NCBI GenBank assembly: GCA_945643635.1
Contig: CALZFC010000007.1
Location: 1,318,501 to 1,382,500, forward strand
Reading direction: 5' to 3'
Length of the DNA stretch: 64,000 nt
Source: Allodiplogaster sudhausi
Lineage: Eukaryota; Nematoda; Chromadorea; Rhabditida; Diplogasteridae
The notes under the pieces were generated by a model, which was not told the origin of the DNA, did no database searches, and was given only the letters and a program-made list of their open reading frames with translations. Every line of letters begins with the position of its first letter. The first letter of the stretch is position 1. Positions 49,706-60,983 of the stretch are shown one piece after another. The position numbers and the translations under genes are program-made.

Positions 49706-52084
49706 GTCTGTTTCAGGACAGCCGCCTTCTGGTGACAACTTCTGGAGATGTAGTGATTATTCAGTCGGAATCGTTGTTGTCAATCGTGAATGAAGCAAGG
49801 AAGGGACAGCAAGTCAAAGTGAGCGTCCCTCTCACCCTGCTTTCTCTCTTTCTTTCTCTCTCTCTCTCTTCGCTCTCTCCCTCTCAATTATCAATCTAAT
49901 TCTCATTGATCTTCAGAGTCGAATCGAGTACTCGACTCTTCAGCTGAAGCGACCAACACCGAATTTGTTGGATGCGGTTCACAGTGGAGTTCTTCCCTCC
50001 ATTCTCGACAAATACTCCATGGCATCATTTTGCAAGTTCCATGTTCGTTGCTTTCCGTTGTTTAATGTATACTTATACTGTGGTGGCAGTCAGAAAAGTT
50101 TTTGGATAGAAGGGTATTATAGAGATAGCTAAGAGAAGACTGCACACTTGAAATGCAGTGGTATTGTTGTAGGGCAGCCTGGATGAGTGGGGAGGGGATG
50201 ACTTGTTCTGGCTGACACGAAGGGACACTTTCGGAGAAGTCGCTTGCTTTGACAGCCAACTGCAGCCTGCCATTACTGCTTCTCTCATCTCATGGGGCAA
50301 AGGGGTACACCTCTGTCTCCTCTTACCTTCTCACGTCTTCTCTCACTTCCTCTCTCTCACTACTCTTCTGTCTCCATCTGTCACTCTTTCAGTACCTGCC
50401 TACATTCCTGCGTTCCACGCAGTCCCAAGTGGCCTCTCACTCTGAGCACTGCCAGAAATGGTCTCGAGTACTAGCAGAGCCTCGTGAGATGGTCTGTCTC
50501 AGTCCAGCGCCAGGGGGTCTTCCTTTCCTTGCAGTGGCCGATAACCTCGCACGTGTTCTTCTAATCGACGTTAGATCATTATTATACCTTGGTAGTCATA
50601 TTTATTTATTTGCTAAAGGAACGAAATGACTGATTTGTGCAGACAGCGCGGGGTTGCGTGGTCCGTATATGGAAAGGATACCGAGATGCGTCGGTTGAAT
50701 GGATGGTGGAGAGTGGAAACAGGAGAGGGGGAGGAGGGGAGGGAGAGCCTTCTCCCCCCTCCGCCGCCCTCTTCCTAGTAATCCTCGCTCCCCGACGGAA
50801 TCTCCTTGAAGTGTGGAGTGTCCCGAACGGAAGGAGAATGGCTGCCCGGAGAGTGCGCGGTCTCTTCCTCCTCGCCTCCTCTCTCCCCTTCCTGGCAGAT
50901 CGCCAAGTTCCTCTCCCTTCCACATTCCGCCCCTTCCTCCTCGGGGTGCATGGTGGCCTGTACGAGGTTGCACTCCCTTTCGAAGTGGTTCTCAAGTCGA
51001 GTAGCAATGAAGAACTCCATGACGATCTTGTCCTGAAAGAGGTTCGTTTCCTTTTTCTGCTTTCTCTCCTTTCGCTCACTCGTTCTCTCTCACAATCTCT
51101 TCTTTGTTCTGTAGGTGCCAGACTGTCCCATGGAAGCGTTGGAAGGAGTTTTGAGTCGTTTAAAGACGAGTGTTGCCCGGCTAGTCGCTATTTCATTGGC
51201 TGTCAAGCAAGCGAACAACATCACGCAACTCACAGAACTCATACAGTTGCTCGGGAAGGTTATTTTTAGTTACTTGTTAAAACTTTTCTTAATATGTAAT
51301 TCTGTAGGTGGAAGGAGTGTCATCGATGGCGAATTCTCTCTCAACACTTTGTATTCGATACGAGCGACTGGCGGAGAAGGGAGAGGAAAATGTAAAGGGG
51401 GATGAGAATGGGGAAGAACTCCTCGCCAGCCTCGACGACTGCCACGACCTCTTCAATACGGCACTGGAGATGTGTGAGAGAGAAGAAGAAGTACCTCGGC
51501 CTCCTCTCTCCATCTCTGACTTCCTGACATTCTTCGACCTCCACTCCCATTCACTTCGGCTCAAGTTGGTCAATATTCGCATTGACATTGCTCTACGAAT
51601 GAAATTAGTGCGAAATAGTAATTGCCTAAGATCTTTTGCAGGAATGAATCGGGGAAGGAGAAAGTAGAAGACCTCGCTCGGCTTCTCTTCTCTCGTGTTT
51701 TGGGAGGAGAGATTCTTCCTGACGAATTGCTTTGCATCTGCGAGTCACTGGCGATTTCACCCGTAAGCTTCTTCAATCATTTATTATTTTTATTTTCGTT
51801 TTACATTTACTCGATTTCATGGAATTGTTCATTGTTCTTTAGACTGCATTGGCTGACTTCTTCTCTCTTCATTTCCTCTCAAACCGCCCGCCAGTTCAAC
51901 TGTCGACCATCTCGTTTCTTCTACGAATTTTGACACTCTTTCTACAGCTGTCTCCATCTGCCATCAAAAGGATAGAGCATTCAGCGAAAACAAGGTTAGA
52001 ATCTCTCTTCATTCTCTATACTTTCCCTTCCACTCCTTCACCTCTGTTAATATCTGTCTCTCTCTCTCCCTCTCTCTCTCCCTC

Positions 52085-52135
<51 letters not shown>

Positions 52136-54153
52136 TTTCATAGTGTTCAAAATTGATTAATTATTCCTTTAAGTGAGAATGTAGTGCGTGGCGGTGTCTT
52201 ACTGGTGCTTATCTCCCTGGTGGAGAATGCGAATAAGGAAGGAGAAGAGCGTGTAGATGGCGACGAGTGGCAGACAGTCTCCTCTGCCGCCGAGTGGAGG
52301 GAGAGTCTCCTCCGGCTTCTCCCTCTCGCGTCTCGCGTCTCTTCTCTCTCGCACTCTATCTCCTCCTCTGCCAAGAGAGTTTCTTTGCAAGACTTCTTCT
52401 CGAATGGGCCTTCTGTCTTCAGAGAAGAGGTCAGGCTCATATCTTATAATAATTGTCAATATTATTTTGTATTGTAAATTTCGTGGATAAGGATGGAATG
52501 GATTCCCCTCTTGCAGATTGGCCGCTTCTGTTGCTCTTGTGAAATGAAAGCAGAGGACATTTTGGAGGACGAGCGAGTGAAGCGACTTCATGAAGATCTC
52601 CCGTTTTCACTCCAGTCTTCTCTTATACTTGCTGATGTTGGTTACTTTCTTTCCCTGTTCCTCTCTTATCTCTACTCTCTTTTCTCCTTCTCTCCCTCTA
52701 ATGGATTCTCTGTCAGCTTGCCTGGGTGCTAATGCGAGAATGGCAAGGCCGAGCCACGTTTGACTTTGCCCTCCGTTCCCTCTCCGCCTGCCACCTCATG
52801 CCGCGTGGTTGCCTTCGAGAAGGGCTGGCCTACCTTCTCTGGGAGAAGTGCCTGGTTGGCCCCCTCCGGGCAGTTGGGGAACATTCTCGGCTGGTCGAGA
52901 GGGAACTCCATGCCCAGCTTGTCCCTTCTCATCGGATTGTCAGTTTCTTCTCTTCTCCATGAAATGGTTTTATTTATTAAATAACAAAGTATAAGGGAGG
53001 AAACAATAATATTTACTGTAATAAGAAATGTCCAGGCAGAATTTGTGGCTGCATGCTCACACCTTCTGATTCTCATGGAGAACGAAGAGGAGACTCAGAG
53101 AGAGGAAGAAGAAAGAGAAGAATGGCTCGCTCCTCTTCTCTCGCACTCCTCCCCTCCCCCCAGCCTTCCTTCAATCGCTGCCAGACAGCCTCAGGCTTCT
53201 CGGAACATGCTTCGACTCCACCGTCTATTCCTTGCCATTCTGTATCTTGAGGCAAGTGCATCCTCTTTCAATCTATGTCCAAGACATCTTCATATTCCAG
53301 CTTGTGACCGGAGGCCGAGTGACCCTGAGTGCCGATCTACTAGGTAGTCAGAGGGCATCGAAAGCCCTTTTCCGCCCCCTCAACTCGGCCATCGAATGGG
53401 ATGCGAGACGGGAAGGGACATCAGATGGAAAGCTGGCCACGGCTAGGGTGGCACTGCTTGAGAAGGCATCCACTCACCCTTCTCCGGATATCAGAGAGAA
53501 CATCGACCTCCTCGCGCATGAGTGGAGACTCCCTCATCTCATCTCCACTATTGTAAGTCTTCTTTTTCTCCCGAAGTTCTTTCCCCTTTATATGTTATCG
53601 GTACTATCAATTGTGATATGATAAGTAATAAGTGAGTAAAACTATGTAGATTACATGGTGATTGCAGGAGAGTCGTTTCCTTCTTCGAACGGGGAAAGAT
53701 GCGGAGGCCCTTGTTCTGCTGGCCCGCCTTCCTCCCGCTCGCCAGGCTCAACTCCTTTCCGCGTCTTTCGCTGCGAGACTCGCTCAGCTTGCAGCTGATT
53801 CAGATTTGGTTCTCTCGGCGTCTCATTCCAGGTTGTTGTAGCTTTTGAAACTCGTTTCATTCTTCTCTGCACATCCATTGATTTAGCAGTTTAAAATAAG
53901 ATTGCGTACACAAAACCACCGGGGTTTTGCTAATGTATTGTAAATCTTCTTTTATTGCCCCTTCTTTTTACATAAAATATGTGACTGCTTAAGAATGCTG
54001 AAGGAAGCGGCTGGGAACGAGTACTGCGACGACAGTTCAATGCAAGGAGTGCGCCTTCTCGCGGTTCGGCTCTCCTCCCTCTCTCTCCACTCTCCCGCCA
54101 TTCCCTCTCTCCTCCACATTGCCAGCACCTACTTCGGCATTGCTTGTCACTAG
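48863..54153 (+). CDS. rbg-2: RAB3GAP2, non-catalytic subunit of Rab3 GTPase-activating complex
   Basis: With RAB3GAP1 it inactivates Rab3 at synapses and activates Rab18. Exons: 48863-48965, 49018-49133, 49172-49351, 49403-49579, 49717-49818, 49917-50042, 50173-50304, 50393-50569, 50643-51041, 51115-51258, 51308-51564, 51642-51762, 51843-51994, 52174-52429, 52517-52636, 52717-52938, 53036-53251, 53301-53552, 53668-53831, 53994-54153. The N-terminal beta-propeller-like part has ILIGTSDGQIFVFSE. The family signature ARGCVVRIWKGYRDASVEWM is followed by LVILAPRRNLLEVWSVPNG, both near-identical in layout to human RAB3GAP2. The C-terminal half is helical and less conserved. The intron after 53251 uses a GC donor (GAG|GCAAGT). 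Roughly 1,170 residues, somewhat shorter than the human 1,393. The start lacks an adjacent acceptor, so it may be misplaced. Confidence 0.93.
49590..49710. repeat. (CT)n microsatellite forming a whole RAB3GAP2 intron
   Basis: CT repeats (sense strand) fill the intron from just after the donor at 49580 to the acceptor TTTCAG at 49711-49716. Confidence 0.9.
52055..52131. repeat. (CT)n microsatellite in RAB3GAP2 intron
   Basis: CT/CCCT repeats on the sense strand, about 40 nt before the acceptor of the exon at 52174. Confidence 0.9.
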
Positions 54154-54400
54154 TATCTTTTGCCGATTCCAAATATTCAAATATGCATCTTTCGCTGTCC
54201 TTTTCTACTTTCACGCAACGTCTGTGATCGGACATGTTTTCATTACTGGTATACCTGTGTACATAATTGCTCTTGCTTTTTCATCAAGGGTTACTACAGA
54301 TAACGAGATAGATTAGAAAATTTTATGCCAATCTTAGCGTAATTATAGTGGCGATTTTACCTGTAAATTACTAGAGAAGCTATCTATCACAGGGGCATTG

Positions 54401-54408
54401 GCATCTTT
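54401..54408. repeat. Left target-site duplication of the 54.4-55.0 kb element
   Basis: GCATCTTT, repeated exactly at 54988-54995. Confidence 0.85.
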
Positions 54409-54987
54409 GGTACTATTTCGGTATTTCTACCCCAAGACCACAAAATTTTTCAGAAACAGTTTTTTGCTGAAAGTTGTCCCAGAGGTGTTATTTGATGCGA
54501 GGAAGCCGAATATGAAGTTAGTTTTGCTCTATTTTGCAATTTTCGGCAGTTACCGTAGGTTCGCGATACGTAGCAAATATGCTCCAAATTGTGTTGAAAC
54601 CTCCCTGATGGTGATAATTTGAGGTGGGGAAGATGAATTTGAGGCCTACTTTGCTCGCTAACGAGCATTGCGTCAACTCCACAGCCGTATCGGGGCTGCC
54701 AATCACAATAGAGCAATTCTCGAAGTACTCTGCGCACGCATCCCTGAACTACTGCTCGTGAGATGCAGCATTCCCCGCATCAAATAACCACCATCGAGGA
54801 GGTTTCTAGCCAATGTGGGGCATATTTGTTACGTACGATAAACCAACCGTAACTTCCGAAGATGACGAAATCGAGCAAAACTAACTTCATATTCGACTTC
54901 AGCATATCAAGTAACCCCCCTAGAACAACTTTCAGGAAAAATAATTTTTTGAAAAATTTTGTGGGGTAGAAATACCGAAATAGTACC
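54409..54987. mobile_element. Foldback element, 579 bp, with 8-bp target-site duplication
   Basis: Both ends start GGTACTATTTCGGTATTTCT (the right end as inverse), and the two arms of about 200 bp are imperfect inverted copies. Each arm contains a diverged open frame of about 75 codons, in opposite directions; the frames are similar only because the arms are. An 8-bp duplication GCATCTTT flanks the element. No transposase. A hAT-type or other 8-bp-TSD superfamily MITE is likely. Confidence 0.85.
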
Positions 54988-55201
54988 GCATCTTTCACTA
55001 GATTATGCATTTGGGACTCGAAGTATGTAAAACAGCAGTGTGTGCAGTAGCTTATTGTACAAAGTTGTTCATTATAAAAAAAGTTTCAAATGACCTCGCG
55101 CAGAGAACGGAACACAGTGGGCCCGGGCCAGCCCGTTGCCAATTTGGCGTGCCCTGATTTTGAAAATAGGGCCCGGCCCGCTTGCCCTTTTGGATAACAT
55201 C

Positions 55202-56498
55202 CCACAGGAATTTTAAAGGGGGCCCACGCATGGGGAATAAGGGGCCACGACGGGGAAAATTTATGACCCAACTTTGCGCCCGAGTTGGCCCCTAATCCAC
55301 CCGGCGTGGGCCCCCTATTCCGCTTGTCGGGGCCCCTGATCAAGCACCTAAGCTCCCGAAAGACAACGTCGTGGCCCCTTATTCAACGAGCAGGGGCCCC
55401 TTATTCTCCGTTGTCGGGCCCCCTTTTCCACATACTTGGGCCCCCTATCCTGCTCATCCGGGCCCCTTATCCCAACGTTCGCTGCCCCCTCATTTGTTTC
55501 TTTTCTTCTGCCTGCTTTCATCAATTGACAAGTACCTTTATTGTCCTAATTACCGGAATCAAATGACAATCAAAACGAGAATCCTAACATGCAAAAAATG
55601 AACAATCAACGGGGGTATTATCTATCTCGGCGACAAGGAAAAATCGCAAGTCTTGTCCATCTCAACACTTCTTGAGTTAGAATGGCCTCCCTGCCTGTCC
55701 CATCCAGACTGCGCAGATACCAGTCGAAGTCATCACCGCACGCTGGAAGAGTAGCTTTGAAGTTTAAAAAAAATCATTACTGGAGCAGCTGACCTTGTGC
55801 GAACGAAGTGTCCACGCAGTCTTCTTCCAAAACATCTTCGTAGCTGTCCCCATCGTCAGTATCTCTCTCGCCGCGAAACAGGTCGCGCTCGATCTCGTCA
55901 GGTGCAGCACAGTCTTCAAAAAATCATCCCAACAAGCTTATAATAAACAAAACAGCGCTAACCTGTTATAGTTACGTGGGTTGCAGTTGGGCCGCCTCGA
56001 CCTGATCCTGTAGTCGCAATTTCGCTCGCGAGCCATCGCAACCATGAAAAACTAACTATTTAAGTCAGAAACTAAAATACATAATGAACAGCACATACAG
56101 AATGTCCATGGCTCCACTAATATTTTAGTGCAGCGTCCTTCTGATTTTTAAAAACATCGGAAAAGCACTCAACCGTACTTTTACACTAAAGAAACCCCCC
56201 TCGTGGCCCCATTTCGACGTCAAAAAACATTAGTGGCCACCACAAGCAGAATCGGGGGCCCAAGTATGTGGAAAAGGGGGCCCGACAACGGAGAATAAGG
56301 GGCCCCTGCTCGTTGAATAAGGGGCCACGACGTTGTCTTTCGGGAGCTTAGGTGCTTGATCAGGGGCCCCGACAAGCGGAATAGGGGGCCCACGCCGGGT
56401 GGATTAGGGGCCAACTCGGGCGCAAAGTTGGGTCATAAATTTTCCCCGTCGTGGCCCCTTATTCCCCATGCGTGGGCCCCCTTTAAAATTCCTGTGGA
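55202..56498. mobile_element. Inverted-repeat element with about 245-bp near-identical arms
   Basis: Left arm 55202-55446 and right arm 56254-56498 are reverse complements with no mismatch I could find by eye. The arms are GC-rich and built from degenerate units with core GGGGCCCCTTATTC spaced about 28-30 bp. The 807-bp middle is AT-richer and holds a small three-exon gene on the minus strand. I could not find a target-site duplication. The outer flanks (55115-55195) have similar GGGCCCGGCCCG composition, so the true ends may lie further out. Confidence 0.75.
55618..56045 (-). CDS. Small three-exon gene inside the inverted-repeat element, function unknown
   Basis: Exons 55976-56045, 55794-55913 and 55618-55754 join with matching phases (CCAC|GTAACT; CAAG|GTCAGC; acceptors GAAG and CAAAG) to give 108 residues. 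The N-terminus is basic (MARERNCDYRIRSRRP). The centre is acidic (DEIERDLFRGERDTDDGD; SYEDVLEEDCVD). The C-terminus has FDWYLRSLDGTGREAILTQE and ends PCRRDR. The second-exon donor choice was driven by phase; an alternative donor at 55968 gives an early stop. I recognise no domain. The acidic middle plus C-terminal motif resembles N-terminal leader parts of some transposases, but that is a guess. Confidence 0.5.
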
Positions 56499-56500
56499 GT

Positions 56501-56508
56501 GTCACATC
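56501..56508. repeat. Left target-site duplication of the 56.5-56.9 kb element
   Basis: GTCACATC, repeated exactly at 56894-56901. Confidence 0.9.
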
Positions 56509-56893
56509 CAGAGATGGTAACGGCCCGGCCCGGCCCGGCCCGGCCCTGGCGGGCCCGCGGGCCGGGCCGGCCCAATTTCCCAGGGCCCCGGGCCGGGCCG
56601 GGCCGGGCCCAAAAAAGTTGGGCGGGCCCGTGAGCCCGTTTGGGCCCGCAATGTCGTCCAGTCTGGACGACTGGTGGCATTGTTAAGAGCAAAACTTTCT
56701 TCATTTGTTTATTTTCCCCCCTAAAAGTCTTTTTTATATACATTAAAATGAATGCTCGTAGCCCGAGCATGAAAAATTCTGAATTTCAAAACACTTTGTA
56801 ACTCGTCGGACTTTTTTCCCAGAATTTTTTGAAAATCGGGCTCAAACGGGCCCACGGGCCGGGCCAAAATTTTTGGGCCATTTACCATCTCTG
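56509..56893. mobile_element. hAT-type MITE (385 bp, CAGAGATGG ends)
   Basis: Perfect 12-bp terminal inverted repeats CAGAGATGGTAA / TTACCATCTCTG and an 8-bp target-site duplication, the standard hAT architecture. Subterminal regions are strings of GGCCCGGCCC units on both sides. No coding capacity. Confidence 0.92.
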
Positions 56894-57216
56894 GTCACAT
56901 CACAATAGCCTTTTCCGACTACGCACAATTCAAACAACGAACAATATTAAATATCAAATTTTCACACTAAAATGGAGCTGAAATTTCCTCACGATTCTGT
57001 AACATTCTTCGCGTGTTTGGTATAAGCGTATTTTTATGACTGCTGTCTTCTTTCGTGCTTTATGTTGCGCAAATGAATTAGCACGGGTGTTAGTTTAGTG
57101 AGAAATTTCCCTCACTGAACAGTCACGTATTCGCTTGCTCGCGGTTCTTATTTGTTCGATCGCCGAATCTTCGCAAGTGGTCACGAAAAGTTGCAGTTGT
57201 TAAGAGCTGTGCTTCG

Positions 57217-60200
57217 ATGGCTGAAGCGAAGACCGGGAAGGTCGAGCATCTTGTTCTGGATGCTGCTCCTGTCATCGATGATGCACGACTTAAGGTGTGT
57301 TAAGAGAGCCTCTCTGTAAGACTCAAGGAGAGGTCCATACAGGCATGCCCTAGATGCAAGATGACGGATCCATACATTGAGAATGTGGTCAGGCATTACC
57401 AAGGACCTCTCTATTAACTTTTTGGGAAAATTTTATTTTTATAAAAATTTTCTTTCCAGGAATACCTTAAAGTGTGCTAAAATTTTGAAAATTCATATCT
57501 GGCTTTAAAGTCAACATTTTTCACTACTCTTTTTTTTATTCGATTTCTCGTCGAATACTTAATAAAAAGTATATCAAGAGTCTTTCGAAAAGTTTTATTT
57601 TCGATATTAAATTTTGTCATGAATTTTTTTTTGCCATGAATTTTCGCTCGTTGAATACCTAAACCTCATTTGTGCGTGGGATTTTTATTTCAGATTAAAG
57701 AGCATGAAAAACTGTACAAGAAACGGTCCAAGTTCAGTAAAATCTCTTTCCCACAAGCCTCGAAAAAGTAACCAGAATAGGAGCCACTCTCACCTGAGCG
57801 AATATGGTAATATGGTTACAACTTGCCAAATTTGACAAGCTCACAGAAGCTAACTAGACAGTTTTATTCAGCATTTTATTCTCTACAAAAAGGTGTCCAT
57901 GACATTTTCATAAAACGCGCGTTTTATTGATAAAAACTTGAAAATTCAATTTTCAAACATTTTGGAAAATAGCTTAAAACCTATTTCATGAAGTATAGTA
58001 TGTACGAGCTTGCTGAAAACAATATCTCCGTAGCTGTATCTTGTAGAGTAGAAAATTCTACACAACATATAATCTCAACGCATTATCTTGATTTCCCATT
58101 TGATACGAAAAGTTGATTTCAAATTCGCTGCTCGAGCTAAATTTGGCTTCGGGTGTCGTTTGTAAATGAGTTATCTTTAGAAATCGATGTTTTCGAACAA
58201 GATAACAATCTTTTTCGTGTTCCTGGTATCGAACAACCCCTCTTGCGCAAATTCGTTTGAAATTTTTTTTTCGATCTTACTCCGCCCATTTCGAAATTTT
58301 CTTTTCGGCCATGGCGAAATGGAAGTCAATTTAATATCGAAAATAAAACTTTTCGAAAGACTTTTGATATACTTTTTATTAAGTATTCGACGAGAAATCG
58401 AATAAAAAAAAGAGTAGTGAAAAATGTTGACTTTAAAGCCCGATATGAATTTTCAAAATTTTAGCACACTTTAAGGTATTCCTGGAAAGAAAATTTTTAT
58501 AAAAATAAAATTTTCCCAAAAAGTAAATAGAGAGGTCCTTGGTAATGCCTGACCACATTCTCAATGTATGGATCCGTCATGTTGCATCTAGGGCAGAGCC
58601 AACTGGAGCCTTACTGAGAGGCTCTCTTAAGTCTTCCTTCTTTTTCTAATCTTTTTTTATTCGTTGACGAGGGTGGCTGACTTGTTGACGTTCAGGACTT
58701 GGCATCTCATTTCTACGCGCCTCAAGAAGTTATGAACGAGCTTCGGGACGAACAAACAAGGAGGAATATCTTGTTCTTGCCGTTCCAAATTATTATTCGA
58801 GAGCCTACTGTCGAATCATTGAAGCTTGGTTTGTTGTGGAATGTTCGAGCTGTCCAGATATTCCTGCCAGACAAGGCCACAATTGTTGAAGATTAGTTTT
58901 TGTTGATGGCTGGATGATTGACACGATGAGGACAAAGTCCTTTTAACTCAAAATGAACATTAAACCACCTGGGTTGTGCTCTTTGGAATAGGAGATCATC
59001 AATAGCCAGATCATTTTGTGTATCACAAGGAAACGGTCTGATCGAGTTGTTCCCGTGATAACGGAGATAATGTCATTGTGTTTTTATAGAGTTTCTTGAG
59101 CATGCCGATTTTTTGGGCGTGTCCCTGGAAAAAAGCTCGGGCATTTCCAGTATTGAGCACCTCAATCGGGTGATTTGAAGCTCATTTAAAGAAAAATGGA
59201 CTTTTACTAGCTATTAGCTGTTTCAACTACGTAATGATGTTTAAAAAAAAGTCTCATATTTGTTTTCCCGTGTCATATAGCCTGGTGGGTCTAGTTTTTG
59301 CAGCAAATTAATTTCAAGAATTTTTGCCTTGTACGGTAGGAATAGCTAAATAGTTACGAATGTGTTTTCTGCATTACGGTGGAACTAGGTTTTCGAATAT
59401 ATATTTGTGTTTAAGTTGCCGAGGAAGCGAAGAAAACTGGAGATTTCAAATCATTGTCGCTGCCTGATATGAAGGTGATCGCCCTGACTGTTGACCTCCA
59501 CAGGGACGATCACATTGCAGTTGGCACCGCATCCGCAGAGGATTGTGTTCAAATAGAACCTGAAAAGGTGAGCCAAGATCCATTTTTTTCTTGTTGTGTT
59601 TGGTTTTTGTAAGCTTATTTTCTTGTTATTTACGCCTGTAATGTTCAGGTGGAAATCCCAGCAATGGGCCGAGGTGGCCATCTTCCGGATGGTTTCTGTG
59701 TTGACGATGTAGACAGCTCAGATGACGAGGGATGGATTACGGCGGACAACGTCTCCACTGCTAATGGAATGCAGGTTATGCCACGTATTTTCTAAGATAA
59801 AACTCGGAAGAACATGGTGTTTTCAGCAACTTGAAATAGAATTGGTAATGACATTCTTTATCTATTCAGATGGAGATTGACGATGTTCCGAAAGTGGGCT
59901 GCTTCACCAGCGACTTTGCCGTTCAGAACGTGCTGCTGGCAATGAAACTCCACCTGGTGTCTATTGAGGGTACGGTAATTGAAGATTCTTTTGTAAGCTG
60001 CTCGAACTGGAAATGTTGAAGGAAAGAGAATAGCGCGAATTAACTCATACATCCAACGATGCCGAGCCTGTCTGCAGACCTGCTCGGACAACACTAAAAA
60101 CTTCTGCCCAAAGTGCGGCAATAAGAGCCTTCACAAGATTAGGTGCTATTTATGTGATTCAGCTGGAGAATGTGTGCCAGATAAAGAAGTAGGGGTCGAT

Positions 60201-60729
60201 GGATAAAAAAAGAATGTGATCAATGTAAATAAAGTTGGTGATAAATAAGAATTGTTTTTTTGGTCAGTGTGCAGTCTCGGTGGATGCAAATGGTGAGCAA
60301 CGACTTCACATCAGCTATCGCCGTCTGGCTGTGACTCGTGGGCTGAGATATTCCATGCCTGCACCCAAGGGAGGCAAACACACCATGCAGGCTAGGCTTT
60401 CTCCCATTATTTTTTATCTTTAAAAGTGTCGTTGTAATTTCACCAATCTTACTGTATATTAAACAGTAAGATTGGAAGAATATTGAGGTTTGAAAAAGTA
60501 TTGGGATGAGAAACAAAGTGATAATTTACAGGAGCAGATCTTCGAGGATCAGCGACTGCCACATCTTCGCCCTGCTCGAGTCCGCGCGGAGAAGCCATGG
60601 GACGAGCCATTCGCAGTGCATGACGTCACTTCAAGGAGCGCCGCCCTCGGGGTGCGAGTCATTGCGAAGAAGGCCACGCAACCGAGTGCAGGCAGAGGAG
60701 GAGGGAAGAGGAGAGGGAGTAAGCGGTGA
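57217..60729 (+). CDS. NOB1: NOB1, 20S pre-rRNA D-site endonuclease
   Basis: PIN-domain endonuclease that makes the final cleavage of 18S rRNA in cytoplasmic pre-40S particles. Exons: 57217-57294, 58696-58828, 59416-59567, 59649-59774, 59870-59969, 60022-60188, 60268-60390, 60532-60729. The PIN domain starts VEHLVLDAAPVIDDARLK, with LASHFYAPQEVMNELRDEQT and KKTGDFKSLSLPDMKVIALT. The Asp after the LVL strand, the Glu of VMNEL and the Asp of LPDM correspond to the catalytic acidic set. Then come DEGWIT, TSDFAVQNVLLAM, the zinc ribbon CRACLQTC...CPKCGNKSLHK and GLRYSMPAPKGGKH. A stretch IRCYLCDSAGECVPDKE after the ribbon is needed for phase and is unusual. The intron after 60390 has a GC donor. 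Intron 1 is filled by a TTAA-flanked foldback element. Confidence 0.94.
57304..58626. mobile_element. TTAA-flanked foldback element (piggyBac-like MITE), 1323 bp
   Basis: Bounded by TTAA at 57300-57303 and 58627-58630. Terminal inverted repeats start GAGAGCCTCTC followed by T/A and GTAAG. The outer arms, several hundred bp long, are largely inverse copies (for example 57420-57500 against 58440-58510). Inserted in NOB1 intron 1, 6 nt after the donor. No transposase frame. TTAA duplication is typical of piggyBac-type insertion. Confidence 0.8.
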
Positions 60730-60737
60730 TCTACTCA

Positions 60738-60739
<2 letters not shown>

Positions 60740-60779
<40 letters not shown>
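60740..60779. repeat. (CT)n microsatellite in the NOB1 3' UTR
   Basis: Pure CT repeat beginning 11 nt after the stop codon, on the sense strand. Confidence 0.9.
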
Positions 60780-60784
<5 letters not shown>

Positions 60785-60857
60785 GTGTTACCCCCCTCCA
60801 CCTCTGTCGCTGTTCTTGTTATTGTTCTCTCGGCTTGTTCATTGTTTGTCAACAAAA

Positions 60858-60863
60858 AATAAA
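60858..60863 (+). terminator. Poly(A) signal of NOB1
   Basis: AATAAA 129 nt after the NOB1 stop, and about 118 nt before the trans-splice-like acceptor of the next gene. Confidence 0.7.
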
Positions 60864-60980
60864 GAGATAATTATACGTTGCTTTCTGGTCCCATTTTGTT
60901 TATGGGATGAGCGTTTAAAGCGCTAGATGTACCTGGCCATCCATTGCATTGGCGTGTGAGATTCAGTGCTGAGTGTGTTC

Positions 60981-60983
60981 AGA
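60981..60983 (+). promoter_or_regulatory. Probable spliced-leader acceptor of the RNF126-like gene
   Basis: TGTGTTCAG ends at 60982, one base before the ATG at 60984. Confidence 0.55.

Noticed and set aside
54398..55010. Two similar 75-codon frames that could be a duplicated small gene
   Set aside because: They lie in opposite orientation in the two arms of one foldback element, so the similarity comes from the inverted repeat.
55285..56414. Pro/Leu-rich frames present twice with near-identical sequence
   Set aside because: They are the two 245-bp inverted arms read through; repeat units rather than codons set the pattern.
60631..60855. Minus-strand 74-codon frame over the NOB1 end
   Set aside because: Antisense of NOB1 coding sequence plus a CT repeat.
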